The notes below the pieces were generated by a model that did no database searches, was not told where the DNA came from, and saw only the letters and a list, made by a program, of their open reading frames with translations. From the NCBI RefSeq assembly GCF_016864555.1, contig NZ_CP044011.1, forward strand, positions 1,879,501-1,943,500: a stretch of 64,000 nt of DNA, read 5' to 3'. This document shows positions 46,701 through 55,460 of the stretch, piece by piece (the stretch's first letter is position 1; each line of letters starts with the position of its first letter). Source of the DNA: Sinorhizobium sp. BG8 (GTDB taxonomy: Bacteria > Pseudomonadota > Alphaproteobacteria > Rhizobiales > Rhizobiaceae). The position numbers were made by a program, and so were the translations under genes.

Positions 46701-47354
46701 TCATACGAGTGCCTCGAGCGACGGCAGGATCAGGGAGGGGACGAGATCGGAATACTCGTCCGGCATGTCGGAGCGGTTGATCCAGACGGTCCGGAATCCG
46801 AATCGCGTTGCACCCGCCACATCCCACCGGTTCGACGACTGGAACGAGACCGCATTGGGATAAAGCCGGTAGCTGGTGGTGACCAGGTCGTAGACGGCAG
46901 GCGCCGTCTTGTAGGTCTTCAGTGCGTCGACCGAAAAGATGTCGTCGATAACAGTATCGAGTGCGGCATTGGTGACCGCGGATTTCAGCATTGCCGGCGA
47001 ACCGTTGGAAAGGATGGCAATCCGCGCCCCATGCGCCTTCAGGCTCTTCAGCACGGTCGGCACTTCCGGGTAGCAGTCGAGCTTCCAGTAGGCTTCCAGA
47101 AGCCTGGTCCTGAGAGCCGGATCCACGCTCGTCGTGCGCCGGAAGGTATAGTCGAGCGCCTGTTCCGTCAGCTGCCAGAAGTCGACGTAGGCGCCCATCA
47201 GCGCCCGCGTCCAGGAGTATTCGAGCTGCTTTGCCCGCCACATCTCGGAGAATCGCTGATAGTCCGGTCCGACGTCACCGGCATGGCGGCGAACGGCGGC
47301 GTGCACGTCGAAGAGCGTGCCATAGGCATCGAACACATAGGCGGCGTAGGACAC
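46701..47354 (-). CDS. Haloacid dehalogenase, type II
   Basis: L-2-haloacid dehalogenase family enzyme, 217 residues, releasing halide from short-chain L-2-halo acids. The nucleophile Asp9 is in VFDAYGTLFD, Arg of RAKQLEYSW, LSNGSP (Ser/Asn), Lys in LKTYKTAP, and the C-terminal SSNRWDVAGA with Ser/Asn/Asp complete the type II active site. Many rhizobia carry such a gene without known halogenated growth substrates. It is upstream of tam on the same strand. Confidence 0.93.
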   Translation of the reverse strand: MSYAAYVFDAYGTLFDVHAAVRRHAGDVGPDYQRFSEMWRAKQLEYSWTRALMGAYVDFWQLTEQALDYTFRRTTSVDPALRTRLLEAYWKLDCYPEVPTVLKSLKAHGARIAILSNGSPAMLKSAVTNAALDTVIDDIFSVDALKTYKTAPAVYDLVTTSYRLYPNAVSFQSSNRWDVAGATRFGFRTVWINRSDMPDEYSDLVPSLILPSLEALV

Positions 47355-47495
47355 GACCTTAATTCCTTCCGGAAAGCGCTATGAAACCAAAACATTAGGC
47401 GCTTGCTCCCCGATCATGTCAATTTTCTGTGCGTCGCACAACAAGACCAACGGATGAGAGGTGGCAAGCGCGCAAAGTCGCGCTGTTCGCGTGCC

Positions 47496-48536
47496 TCAGA
47501 ACCGCGTGATGACGCTGATGCCGAGATCGCTGGCACCGTCCATCGCCATCAGTGCCGGGACCGCCTCTTCCAGGCTGATTTCGCGGCCGATCAGCCTTTC
47601 CGGCTGAAGCTTGCCCTCCGCCATCATCGCGAGCATGGCATCGTAGCGCCAGGCCTGCATGCCGTGGCTGCCATAGATCTCCAGTTCGTTGCCGATGACC
47701 TGGGCCATCGGAATCTGCGGCGTTGACTGCTCGCCGAGCATCAGGCCGACCTGGACGTGGCGTCCCCGCCGGCGAAGGTTTTTGATCGAGTTGAAGCAGG
47801 TCACCGGCGAGCCCAGCGCGTCGATCGAGGCGTGCGCACCTCCCCCGGTGATCTCGCGCACCGCTTCGGCCACGTCCGCGGCTTCGCGGCCGTTCACCGT
47901 CGCCACGGCGCCCATCGTGCGGGCGAAGGCGAGCTTTTCCTCAGAGATGTCGATGGCGATCGGGTTTGCCCCGAGGGCTGCCGCGATCATGATCGCCGAG
48001 AGACCCACGCCGCCGCAGCCGTGGACTGCCACCCATTCGCCGCCCTTCACCTTTGCCTGGTCGCAGACGGCGCGAAACGAGGTGGCGAAGCGGCATCCGA
48101 GGCTTGCCGCCGTGGCGAAGCTGACGTTTTCGGGCAGGTGCACCAGATTGTGATCGGCATAGTCGAGAGCCACGTATTCGGCAAACGAACCCCAATGGGT
48201 GAAGCCCGGCTGGAACTGCTCCACGCAGACCTGCTGGTTGCCCGAGCGGCACTCGCCGCAATGGCCGCAGCCCGAGACGAAGGGCACGGTCACCCGCTCG
48301 CCCACCCTGTAGCGCGTCACGTTCCGGCCGGCCGCGACGATCGTGCCGGCAAGCTCGTGTCCCGGCACGTGCGGCAGGCGGATGTCGGGATCATGGCCCA
48401 TCCAGCCGTGCCAGTCGCTGCGGCAGAGCCCCGTCGCCTCGACCTTGATCACCACGCCGCCGTCGCCGGGCGTGGGATCGGCAAGCGTGCGGATCTCCGG
48501 CCTGGCACCAAAGGCTTCGTAATACATGGCTTTCAT
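47496..48536 (-). CDS. Zinc-dependent alcohol dehydrogenase
   Basis: A 346-residue medium-chain dehydrogenase. Catalytic zinc ligands are in [13 protein letters not shown] and PGHELAGTI, and the structural zinc site is the [15 protein letters not shown] cluster. The Rossmann nucleotide motif is [13 protein letters not shown], and the domain after it is conserved. The start is ATG 48536, with GAGGAG 12 bases upstream. The substrate is not clear; primary or secondary alcohols are possible. It is alone, divergent from the aminotransferase gene with 242 bases between. Confidence 0.9.
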   Translation of the reverse strand: MKAMYYEAFGARPEIRTLADPTPGDGGVVIKVEATGLCRSDWHGWMGHDPDIRLPHVPGHELAGTIVAAGRNVTRYRVGERVTVPFVSGCGHCGECRSGNQQVCVEQFQPGFTHWGSFAEYVALDYADHNLVHLPENVSFATAASLGCRFATSFRAVCDQAKVKGGEWVAVHGCGGVGLSAIMIAAALGANPIAIDISEEKLAFARTMGAVATVNGREAADVAEAVREITGGGAHASIDALGSPVTCFNSIKNLRRRGRHVQVGLMLGEQSTPQIPMAQVIGNELEIYGSHGMQAWRYDAMLAMMAEGKLQPERLIGREISLEEAVPALMAMDGASDLGISVITRF

Positions 48537-48778
48537 CGGCGGTCTCTCCTCAGTGGTATGTGCTCTGTGCAACGGCGGGGCAGGGCAGCCCGGGGTGGCC
48601 CGCCTGTTCCCCGAAGCGGCGCTGAAGCATGCCAGACGCATCGTCCTATTACGCATGACATTACCTTATGTACCCATTCAACATCTTGAGTGGACAAGTC
48701 CTGCCCGTTGCGGGAAGCGATTTCCGGCTTGACCTGCCCGCTCCGAGGGCGTTCATGGGCCTAAAAAGGAGAAAAGAG

Positions 48779-49660
48779 ATGGCAGTCGATACTTCCCCGC
48801 GCACCGAAACCTGGACCTTCGTGGACGGCGAATGGCTTTCCGGCAATCCGAAGCTGATCGGTCCGACGTCTCATGCCATGTGGCTGGCCTCGACCGTGTT
48901 TGACGGCGCCCGCTGGTTCGATGGCATCGCGCCCGATCTCGATCTTCATTGCCAGCGCGTGAACCGCTCCGCCGAGGCCCTCGGACTGAAGGCTACGATG
49001 AGCGCCGAGGAAATCGAATCGCTAACCTGGGAAGGCGTCGAGAAGTTCGACGGCAAGACCGCGATCTACGTCAAGCCGATGTACTGGGCCGAGCATGGCG
49101 CCTTTGGCGTCGTCCCCGCCGATCCGGAATCGACCCGTTTCGCGCTTTGCCTCTTCGAGGCGCCGATGGGCAACGCCCATGGCGGTAACTCGCTCACCGT
49201 TTCGCCTTTCCGCCGCCCGACCATCGAATGCATGCCGACCGACGCCAAGGCCGGCTGCCTCTACCCGAACAACGGCCGCATCATGCTCGAGGCCAAGAAG
49301 CGCGGCTTCGACAACGCGCTCGTGCGCGACATGCTCGGAAACGTCGCCGAGACGGGCTCCTCGAACGTCTTCATGGTGAAGGATGGCGTCATCTTCACGC
49401 CCGCTGCAAACCGCACGTTCCTGGCAGGCATCACCCGCGCCCGCGTGATCGGTCTCCTCAAATCCGCGGGCTTCGAAGTGATCGAGACGACACTTACAGT
49501 CTCCGATTTCGAGACGGCGGACGAGATCTTCACCTCGGGCAACTATTCCAAGGTCGTGCCCGTCACGCGGCTCGAGGATCGGGATCTCCAGCCCGGTCCG
49601 GTCACCGCAAAGGCCCGCGACCTCTATTTCGACTGGGCCCGCTCGGACGGAGACGCGTAA
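48779..49660 (+). CDS. Branched-chain amino acid aminotransferase (class IV)
   Basis: PLP enzyme of fold type IV that interconverts Leu/Ile/Val and their keto acids, 293 residues. Motifs: WLASTVFDGARWFDG near the N-terminus, the Lys of DAKAGCLYPNNGRIML as probable Schiff-base lysine, and GNVAETGSSNVFMV, where the Glu and loop bind the pyridine ring. ATG 48779 has an excellent AAAAGGAG site. It could be the second BCAT of the cell, since ilvE usually sits elsewhere in rhizobia. Confidence 0.92.
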   Translation: MAVDTSPRTETWTFVDGEWLSGNPKLIGPTSHAMWLASTVFDGARWFDGIAPDLDLHCQRVNRSAEALGLKATMSAEEIESLTWEGVEKFDGKTAIYVKPMYWAEHGAFGVVPADPESTRFALCLFEAPMGNAHGGNSLTVSPFRRPTIECMPTDAKAGCLYPNNGRIMLEAKKRGFDNALVRDMLGNVAETGSSNVFMVKDGVIFTPAANRTFLAGITRARVIGLLKSAGFEVIETTLTVSDFETADEIFTSGNYSKVVPVTRLEDRDLQPGPVTAKARDLYFDWARSDGDA

Positions 49661-49677
49661 GGCGTCTCGCGGCCACG

Positions 49678-50094
49678 CTATTCGGCTTCGTCGTCGGCGC
49701 TGCCCGGCGCAGCCGTGGCGGCCGTGCCCTGCTTGTCCTTCTTCTTGGCAAGGAAAGCCTCGCGCTGCCGGTCGTTGAGCACGCGCACGAATTCCGGGCC
49801 GATCTGTCCGCTGAATTCGACGGTCTTCTTCTGCTTGTCGTAGAGGCAGATGTAGGTGACGCGCTCTCCGGCCTTCGCCGGGCGCCCGGAAACGAGTGCG
49901 ACGCCCTTGCTTTCGGTGCCGGTAGGATCGACGTAGACGGTCTCGCCCTTGAGCTTTTCGGGCAGCGAGGCGAGGCATTGCTTGCGGACATCGGCGCGGA
50001 AGGCCTCCCAGGCGTCGGGCGTGGCGGCTGCGACGATACCCGGCGTCAGAGTGGCGGACAGGACGAGCGGAAGGATGAGATGGACGCGGGGCAT
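49678..50094 (-). CDS. Exported protein of unknown function
   Basis: A 138-residue protein with a Sec signal peptide (about 1-23, cleavage after VAAA). The mature part has two cysteines (KQCLASL and TYICLYD), which may form a disulfide, a hydrophobic core with VEFSGQIGPEFVRVL, and a charged Lys/Ala tail. I do not recognise the family. It is convergent with the aminotransferase gene, 17 bases between stops, and is transcribed alone. Confidence 0.7.
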   Translation of the reverse strand: MPRVHLILPLVLSATLTPGIVAAATPDAWEAFRADVRKQCLASLPEKLKGETVYVDPTGTESKGVALVSGRPAKAGERVTYICLYDKQKKTVEFSGQIGPEFVRVLNDRQREAFLAKKKDKQGTAATAAPGSADDEAE

Positions 50095-50494
50095 GGCCTT
50101 ACCTTTCGATATTTCCTCATGCGTCCCGCCGGACATCCGGCTCCCGATCGGGTACCTTGACGAGAGGCGGAACGCGCAAAGCCGCGGCATCGCTGCATGC
50201 GTGCCGGAACGGCCTTCACCATGCACCAGACCATGTCCGTTCCGTGGCGGGCACCGGGTCGTTCGTGCGGAGAAGGATTTTCCTAAGCCTGCGAAAAAAT
50301 TGGCAAGCCGGCAGTTGCCTGCACCGCCGACCGCCCCTATGTTCCGCTGTGCATAAGGACTTGATGCGGCGACGCCACTATTGGGAATTATGCGCCAATT
50401 CAAGCTGTTACAGCGCGACCGCGTGGCCGGACGGAAGCGCGGCGCTGTGAACCATTTCATTGAGAACATTCCGCCGCCAAGAGGAGATACCACT
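50095..50494. other. Intergenic region with sodB promoter, otherwise empty
   Basis: This 400-base region between the unknown exported gene and sodB contains a candidate sodB promoter at 50315-50343 and no coding frame I can support. Confidence 0.5.
50315..50343 (+). promoter_or_regulatory. Candidate sodB promoter
   Basis: TTGCCT (50315-50320), 17-base spacer, TATGTT (50338-50343). It lies about 150 bases before the sodB start, which would leave a long leader. Confidence 0.4.
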
Positions 50495-51097
50495 ATGGCC
50501 TTCGAACTCCCGCCTCTGCCTTACGATTACGATGCGCTCGCGCCCTTCATGTCGAAGGAAACGCTCGAGTATCACCACGACAAGCACCACAAGGCCTACG
50601 TCGACAACGGCAACAAGCTTGCGGAAGAAGCGGGCCTGGCGAACCTTTCGCTCGAGGAGATCGTCAAGAAGTCCTACGGCACCAACCAGGGTCTCTTCAA
50701 CAATGCCGGCCAGCACTACAACCACATCCATTTCTGGAAGTGGATGAAGAAGGGCGGCGGCGGCAAGTCGCTGCCGGGCAAGCTGGAAGCGGCTGTCAAC
50801 TCCGACCTCGGCGGCTATGACAAGTTCAAGGCCGACTTCGTTGCTGCCGGCACGACGCAGTTCGGTTCGGGCTGGGCCTGGCTCTCGGTTAAGAACGGCA
50901 AGCTGGAAATCTCCAAGACCCCGAACGGCGAGAACCCGCTCGTTCACGGCGCTTCGCCGATCCTCGGCGTCGACGTCTGGGAGCACTCCTACTACATCGA
51001 CTACCGCAACGCCCGTCCGAAGTACCTCGAAGCCTTCGTCGACAGCCTGATCAACTGGGACTATGTCCTCGAGATGTACGAAGCAGCGACGAAGTAA
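50495..51097 (+). CDS. sodB: Superoxide dismutase, Fe/Mn family (SodB)
   Basis: Cytoplasmic dismutase converting superoxide to oxygen and hydrogen peroxide, 200 residues. Metal ligands: His in EYHHDKHHKAY, His in NHIHFWKW, then Asp and His in DVWEHSYYIDYRN. The YHHDKHH and FGSGWAWL segments are typical of the rhizobial Fe/Mn cambialistic group. ATG 50495 has GAGGAG upstream. An intrinsic terminator 28 bases after the stop ends the transcript. Confidence 0.96.
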   Translation: MAFELPPLPYDYDALAPFMSKETLEYHHDKHHKAYVDNGNKLAEEAGLANLSLEEIVKKSYGTNQGLFNNAGQHYNHIHFWKWMKKGGGGKSLPGKLEAAVNSDLGGYDKFKADFVAAGTTQFGSGWAWLSVKNGKLEISKTPNGENPLVHGASPILGVDVWEHSYYIDYRNARPKYLEAFVDSLINWDYVLEMYEAATK

Positions 51098-51124
51098 TCT
51101 TCGCGCACAGCGCTGTTCCATGCG

Positions 51125-51154
51125 AGTCCCGGCCGGAAACGGCCGGGACTTTTT
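51125..51154 (+). terminator. Intrinsic terminator after sodB
   Basis: AGTCCCGGCC (51125-51134) pairs with GGCCGGGACT (51141-51150) around GGAAAC, followed by TTTT at 51151-51154. Confidence 0.9.
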
Positions 51155-51287
51155 CGTTCGCCCCGGCGCCCTCGATCCCACCGGCGCTGGCCTTGTCCGG
51201 GTCGAAATTGAACGCCCCTTGACCCGGCGAAAGAATGGCTGCTCAATTGCCGTGCGTGACTGTGGTCGATGCGCCTGTGGGGGGATC

Positions 51288-52006
51288 ATGACTGCTCGCC
51301 AGACCAAGCTGATCGGGCTGATCGGGGGATGAGCTGGGAGTCCAGCGCGCTCTACTATCGCCTGCTGAACACCGCCGCCCAGCGACGCCTGGGCGGGCAC
51401 CACAATGCGCGATCTCTGCTACTGACCCTCGATTTCGACGAGCTCAATGCGCTGGCTTCGGGCGGGCACTGGTATCTGCTTGGCGACAAGCTGGCGCAGG
51501 CCGCGGAGCGGCTGGACAGGGCGGGCGCCGATTTCGTGATGATCACGGCAGTCACCGGCCATGCGGTCGCCGAGCGGGTGGAGGCATCGCTTCGAATCCC
51601 CCTGCTGCATCTCGCCGATCCCACGGCGGAGGCGATCCGAGCGTCGGGGATCACGCGTGTCGGCCTCCTCGGGACGCGCTACACCATGGAGATGGCCTTC
51701 TTCGTCGATCGCCTGCGCTATCGGCATGGTCTCGAGGTGCTGACCCCGCCGGAGGACCAGCGCAGGGCGCTCCATCGGATCATCGTCGACGAACTGACTC
51801 TCGGCGTGGTGCGCGAGGCCTCGCGGCTGACGCTGCTGCAGATCGCAAGCGACCTTGCAAGGCGGGATGTGCAGGCCGTCATCGTCGGCTGCACGGAGCT
51901 TCCGCTTCTCCTGGATACGGATGCCTACCCGATGCCCGCCTTCGATGCGACCACGCTCCACGCCGAAGCAGCGATCGACTGGGCACTGGAGAACGCTGCA
52001 CACTGA
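51288..52006 (+). pseudogene. Aspartate/glutamate racemase family gene with a one-base frameshift near the start
   Basis: The natural start ATG 51288 (MTARQTKLIGLIGG) is preceded by a G-rich ribosome site, but the frame ends at a TGA after 14 codons. The rest, from MSWESSALYY to the C-terminus, is in another frame. Adding a G to the five-G run at 51324-51328 gives IGLIGGMSWESS, the canonical opening of this family, and a 239-residue protein. The second catalytic cysteine is in VIVGCTELPLLL. The first, usually within a CTNT-like motif, appears as TAVT, so the position holds Thr, as in some L-specific enzymes. Translation from the ATG at 51329 could also give an N-terminally shortened protein. 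Confidence 0.85.
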
Positions 52007-52033
52007 GCGAGGGCTCCCGCCGGTTGCCCACGG

Positions 52034-52738
52034 TCAGCCCGGGATCGCCGGGCCGGGATCAACCTTCCAGCCGGATATCCAGAGTTCCCGCAAGCGGTCG
52101 CCTTCCCCTCGGAACCAGGTGCCTGCGGGGTCGCAATTCTCCACCCGATCGGCGCGGAAGTTGCGGATCGCCTGCCTGAGCTCGCACCAGGCGACGATGT
52201 TGGCGCTTTGCGAATAGTAGATCAGCGCCAGCGGTCGGATGGTGCGCTCGCTCGCCCTGCCAAGCTCATCTCTGTAGTCGAGGACCAGCTTCTCCTCCTC
52301 ACGGATCGCCCGGCGTACCCGGGAAAGGTCGATGCCTTCAGGCGCGGGCTGCACGGTGCCCCAGGCATGGAGTGCCCTGGCCGACAGGGTCTGGCGCAAC
52401 GGCGGAGGCACCGCTCCGGCGATCTTCGCTCCGACCCGCTTGGCCGCCTCCTTGAGTTCGACGTCGCCCGTGCGCTCCAAAAGCGCGAGCGCCAGCACGA
52501 CCGCCTCCGTCTCCTCGATCGAAAACATCAGCGGCGGGAGGTCGAACCCGGGACGCAGGATGTAGCCGATCCCGCGCTCGCCTTCGATCGGCACGCGCAT
52601 CGCCTGCAGCGCGGCGATATCGCGGTAGATCGATCGCACCGTCACCTCCATGCGCCCGGCGATCTCGGCCGCGGTTATCGGGTGGCGGGCAAGCCGCAGG
52701 ATCTGGATGATCTCGAACAGGCGCGAGGCCTTCCGCAT
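52034..52738 (-). CDS. YafY-type HTH/WYL transcriptional regulator
   Basis: A 234-residue regulator with an N-terminal HTH_11 domain (about 5-60, AAEIAGRMEVTVRSIYRDIAALQ) and a C-terminal WYL domain (about 135-220), with AWCELRQAIRNFRADR carrying the conserved aromatic/basic pattern. WYL proteins respond to nucleic acid or nucleotide ligands. It is divergent from a LysE-family gene with a perfect inverted repeat between them, so it probably controls the exporter and itself. Confidence 0.88.
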   Translation of the reverse strand: MRKASRLFEIIQILRLARHPITAAEIAGRMEVTVRSIYRDIAALQAMRVPIEGERGIGYILRPGFDLPPLMFSIEETEAVVLALALLERTGDVELKEAAKRVGAKIAGAVPPPLRQTLSARALHAWGTVQPAPEGIDLSRVRRAIREEEKLVLDYRDELGRASERTIRPLALIYYSQSANIVAWCELRQAIRNFRADRVENCDPAGTWFRGEGDRLRELWISGWKVDPGPAIPG

Positions 52739-52755
52739 CGCTTTCTCCCAACGCT

Positions 52756-52775
52756 ACTGACACATCGCTGTCAGT
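52756..52775. promoter_or_regulatory. Operator-like inverted repeat between yafY-like and lysE-like genes
   Basis: ACTGACA (52756-52762) and TGTCAGT (52769-52775) form a perfect 7-base inverted repeat with a 6-base spacer, 18 bases upstream of the regulator start. Confidence 0.65.
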
Positions 52776-52859
52776 TGGGCTTCAGTATAGCAGGGACCAA
52801 GCGATTGAAAAACAAGGCAGGAAGAAAGCGATCCGCCTTGAACACGATGGACAACTGAC

Positions 52860-53495
52860 ATGACATACGCAGAAAATCTCTGGCTGTTCTTCCTTCTCCT
52901 TGCCGGCATCATCGTTGTGCCGGGCATGGATATGATCTTCGTCCTCGCGAGCTCGCTTTCAGGGGGGCGGCGCGCCGGGCTTTCCGCCACCTTCGGCATC
53001 ATGGCGGGCGGGCTGTTCCACACGGCCTACGCGGCCCTTGGGGTCGGCATGTTGCTGCGCTACGTGCCGCAGCTCTTCGACGTGCTGCTCGTCGCCGGCG
53101 CGCTCTACGTCGCCTGGGTTGGCTGGACGCTGGCGAGAAGTTCGATCACCGTCGGCAGCGTCGACGCACTGGAGACGCAGGCGACATGGATGCGATTCCG
53201 GCAGGGGGCATTCACCAGCCTGATGAATCCCAAGGCCTATCTCTTCATGCTCGCCGTCTTCCCGCAGTTTCTCCGTCCGGAATTCGGCCCCGTATGGCGC
53301 CAGGCGGGCGTCATGGTGCTGATGATCTGGGCGACTCAGCTTGCGGTCTACGGCAGCCTGGCGCTGGCCGCGGGCAGGGGGCGGGATGCGCTTGTCGGCC
53401 GCCCCGCCGTGACCCGGCTCATTGGCCGGATCGCCGGCCTCCTGCTGATCGCCGTCGCGGCGCTTACGCTGTGGCGAGGGTGGTATGCCGGCTGA
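52860..53495 (+). CDS. LysE/RhtB-family amino acid exporter
   Basis: A 211-residue inner membrane protein with six helices. The first helix pair ends with the LysE motif PGMDMIFVLASSLSGGRRAGLSATFGI, here residues 22-48, followed by AYAALGVGML and the later segment FTSLMNPKAYLFMLAVFPQF, both typical of RhtB-type exporters. It is likely to export an amino acid or related metabolite. The ATG at 52860 is 121 bases from the divergent YafY regulator. Confidence 0.9.
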   Translation: MTYAENLWLFFLLLAGIIVVPGMDMIFVLASSLSGGRRAGLSATFGIMAGGLFHTAYAALGVGMLLRYVPQLFDVLLVAGALYVAWVGWTLARSSITVGSVDALETQATWMRFRQGAFTSLMNPKAYLFMLAVFPQFLRPEFGPVWRQAGVMVLMIWATQLAVYGSLALAAGRGRDALVGRPAVTRLIGRIAGLLLIAVAALTLWRGWYAG

Positions 53496-53710
53496 AGGGC
53501 GAGGTTTTTCTGGCTGTTTGCAATGCGGGCCTGTCGCCGCAGTCGGCGGCAGCGTCGCGCGAATGTGGCCGATTTTCCGGCGAAGGACGGGTTTAACACC
53601 TTCTAACTTCAAATAAATGTTACTTTCCCGGATCGGGCAAAGTGTAATCATGCGGCCGCGAACCACGCTGCCGGATCTGTCTTCCGGCACAGCAATTCCG
53701 GGAGTGATCC

Positions 53711-54154
53711 ATGAACGTGAAGACAATCGCGGCAGCCGCCGCCTTTGCAGTGGCCGCTGTGACCATTGCCAGCGCCGCCGACGAACCACAGGCCGTCCGC
53801 CAGCAGATGATGAAGGGGGTCGGCCAGGCAATGGGCGCACTCGTGGCGATAACCAAGGGCGAGAAGCCCTACGACGCCGAGGTCGTGAAGGCTTCGCTGA
53901 CCACCTTCAGCAAGGCGGGCAAGGCCTTCCCCGACCTGTTTCCTGTCGGGTCGGAGACCGGAGCGGAAACCGAGGCGAGCCCGAAGATCTGGCAGAGCAT
54001 GGATGACTTCAAGGCGAAATCCCTCAAGTTCTCGGCGGATGCCGACGCGGTGCTCGCGGCCATGCCGGCCGATCAGGCAGGTGTCGCCGCAGCGGTGAAG
54101 ACGCTCGGCGCCAATTGCAGCGGCTGTCATGAGGCCTACCGGATCAAGAAGTGA
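53711..54154 (+). CDS. Cytochrome c' / c556 (class II cytochrome c)
   Basis: A 147-residue periplasmic haem protein: signal peptide about 1-22 (cleavage after ASA), then a four-helix bundle with the haem-binding CSGCH near the C-terminus (about 136-140), which is the mark of class II cytochromes. VRQQMMKGVGQAMGALV near the mature N-terminus may supply the sixth-ligand region, Met in the c556 type. It is 135 bases before a diheme cytochrome and may serve the same electron transfer chain. Confidence 0.92.
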   Translation: MNVKTIAAAAAFAVAAVTIASAADEPQAVRQQMMKGVGQAMGALVAITKGEKPYDAEVVKASLTTFSKAGKAFPDLFPVGSETGAETEASPKIWQSMDDFKAKSLKFSADADAVLAAMPADQAGVAAAVKTLGANCSGCHEAYRIKK

Positions 54155-54289
54155 CCGGTAGGCCGTTCTAGCCCTGATGGAAGCGCAAGGTTCCACGTGG
54201 TCCGCCCGGCGGCGCGTGGACCTCGCGCATCGATGGTCGTGACGCCATCGCATTGATGGTGCCGAGGTGCGGCGAGGGGAGACACGCCC

Positions 54290-55198
54290 ATGAGATTCAG
54301 TATCGTCGTCGGCGCTGCGCTGGCGCTGTGTGTCGTCGGCACGGGAACGTTCCTGCTGCTGACGGCGCCGGACCCCATGCCCGAGGAAACCTGGGCGAAC
54401 CTCGGCGAGCCGGATCTCGCCAACGGCGAAAGGGTGTTTTCGGAGGGCGGCTGCGTCAGCTGTCACGCGGCCCCGGGGGCACCCGAGGGCGAGAAGCTCG
54501 TGCTTTCCGGCGGTATGGCGCTGAAGAGCCCTTTCGGGACCTTCCACGTGCCGAACATCTCCCCGGATGAGACTGCCGGTATCGGCGGCTGGTCGCTCGC
54601 CGAGTTCGGCAACGCCATGAAACGCGGCGTCGGGCGGGAAGGGGAGCACCTCTATCCCTCCTTCCCCTATGCGTCCTACGCCCGCATGACGCCTTCTGAC
54701 GTCAACGATCTCTTCGCCTATATCCGGACCCTTCCGAAAAGCGCGAACGTCGCGCCGCCGCACGATCTGCCGTTCCCGTTCAATGTCCGTCTTGCGCTGG
54801 GCGGCTGGAAGTTTCTCTACCTGAACGATGCGCCCCGAGTGGTGCTCGCCGATGCCGACGACAGGCTGAAGCGTGGCCAGTACCTGGTGGAAGGGCCGGG
54901 CCATTGCGGCGAATGTCACACGCCCCGTGACGAACTCGGCGGGTTGAAGACGGCCGAATGGCTCGCCGGCGCCCCGAACCCCGAGGGCCAGGGTCGGATC
55001 CCCAACATCACGCCGGGCGAAAAAGGTCTCCGCGCGTGGAGCGAGGGAGACATCGTTACCTACCTCGAAACCGGCTTCACCCCGGACTACGACAGCGTCG
55101 GCGGTTCGATGGTCGAGGTGCAGAAGAACATGGCGAAGCTCCCCGCCGAGGACCGCGAGGCGATCGCCGCCTATCTCAAGGCAATTCCGGCGCATTGA
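54290..55198 (+). CDS. Diheme cytochrome c
   Basis: A 302-residue membrane-anchored or exported protein. The N-terminal helix (about 5-27) is an uncleaved anchor or signal. Two class I c-type haem sites follow: GGCVSCHAAPG (about 54) and GHCGECHTPRDELGG (about 206), with two c-type cytochrome domains of about 120 residues. Such diheme proteins are electron acceptors of alcohol, aldehyde or sugar dehydrogenases, and a PQQ glucose dehydrogenase lies 4.6 kb downstream. A terminator follows at 55286. Confidence 0.93.
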   Translation: MRFSIVVGAALALCVVGTGTFLLLTAPDPMPEETWANLGEPDLANGERVFSEGGCVSCHAAPGAPEGEKLVLSGGMALKSPFGTFHVPNISPDETAGIGGWSLAEFGNAMKRGVGREGEHLYPSFPYASYARMTPSDVNDLFAYIRTLPKSANVAPPHDLPFPFNVRLALGGWKFLYLNDAPRVVLADADDRLKRGQYLVEGPGHCGECHTPRDELGGLKTAEWLAGAPNPEGQGRIPNITPGEKGLRAWSEGDIVTYLETGFTPDYDSVGGSMVEVQKNMAKLPAEDREAIAAYLKAIPAH

Positions 55199-55285
55199 CG
55201 CCGAGGGGGAGGCCGCCGGATCGCGCTGCGGCCTGCCGGTTGCCATCCGCGGGCCGCACCCGCCGTCCCTCCTGAACCCGTGAAG

Positions 55286-55318
55286 ACGCCTTGCCGTCCC
55301 GGCGCGGCAGGGCGTTTT
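55286..55318 (+). terminator. Intrinsic terminator after the diheme cytochrome gene
   Basis: ACGCCTTGCCG (55286-55296) pairs with CGGCAGGGCGT (55305-55315), with one G-U pair, followed by TTT. This is a good terminator for the cytochrome transcript. Confidence 0.8.
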
Positions 55319-55366
55319 CGCGCGAACAATCCTCATTCTCCATATTTCAAACGAATGCACTACATG

Positions 55367-55415
55367 ATTGCATTGTGGATTAGTGCAATTATGAATTTGC
55401 ATCATTCGAATGCAA
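55367..55415. promoter_or_regulatory. AT-rich cluster of TGCAA half-sites upstream of two exported proteins
   Basis: ATTGCA (55367-55372) and TGCAAT (55384-55389) are inverted, and TTGCAT (55397-55402) and ATGCAA (55410-55415) form a second inverted repeat 7 bases apart. The region is much richer in A/T than the surrounding genome and ends 45 bases before the start at 55461. Confidence 0.5.
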
Positions 55416-55460
55416 TCTATAAGGGTTTATGACGCGTTAACAATCCTGGGTTATTGAGCG

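Noticed and set aside
51329-52006. Annotating the racemase as an intact gene starting at ATG 51329
   Set aside because: This start removes the conserved N-terminal IGLIGG segment, which is present immediately upstream in another frame, so a frameshift is the better reading.
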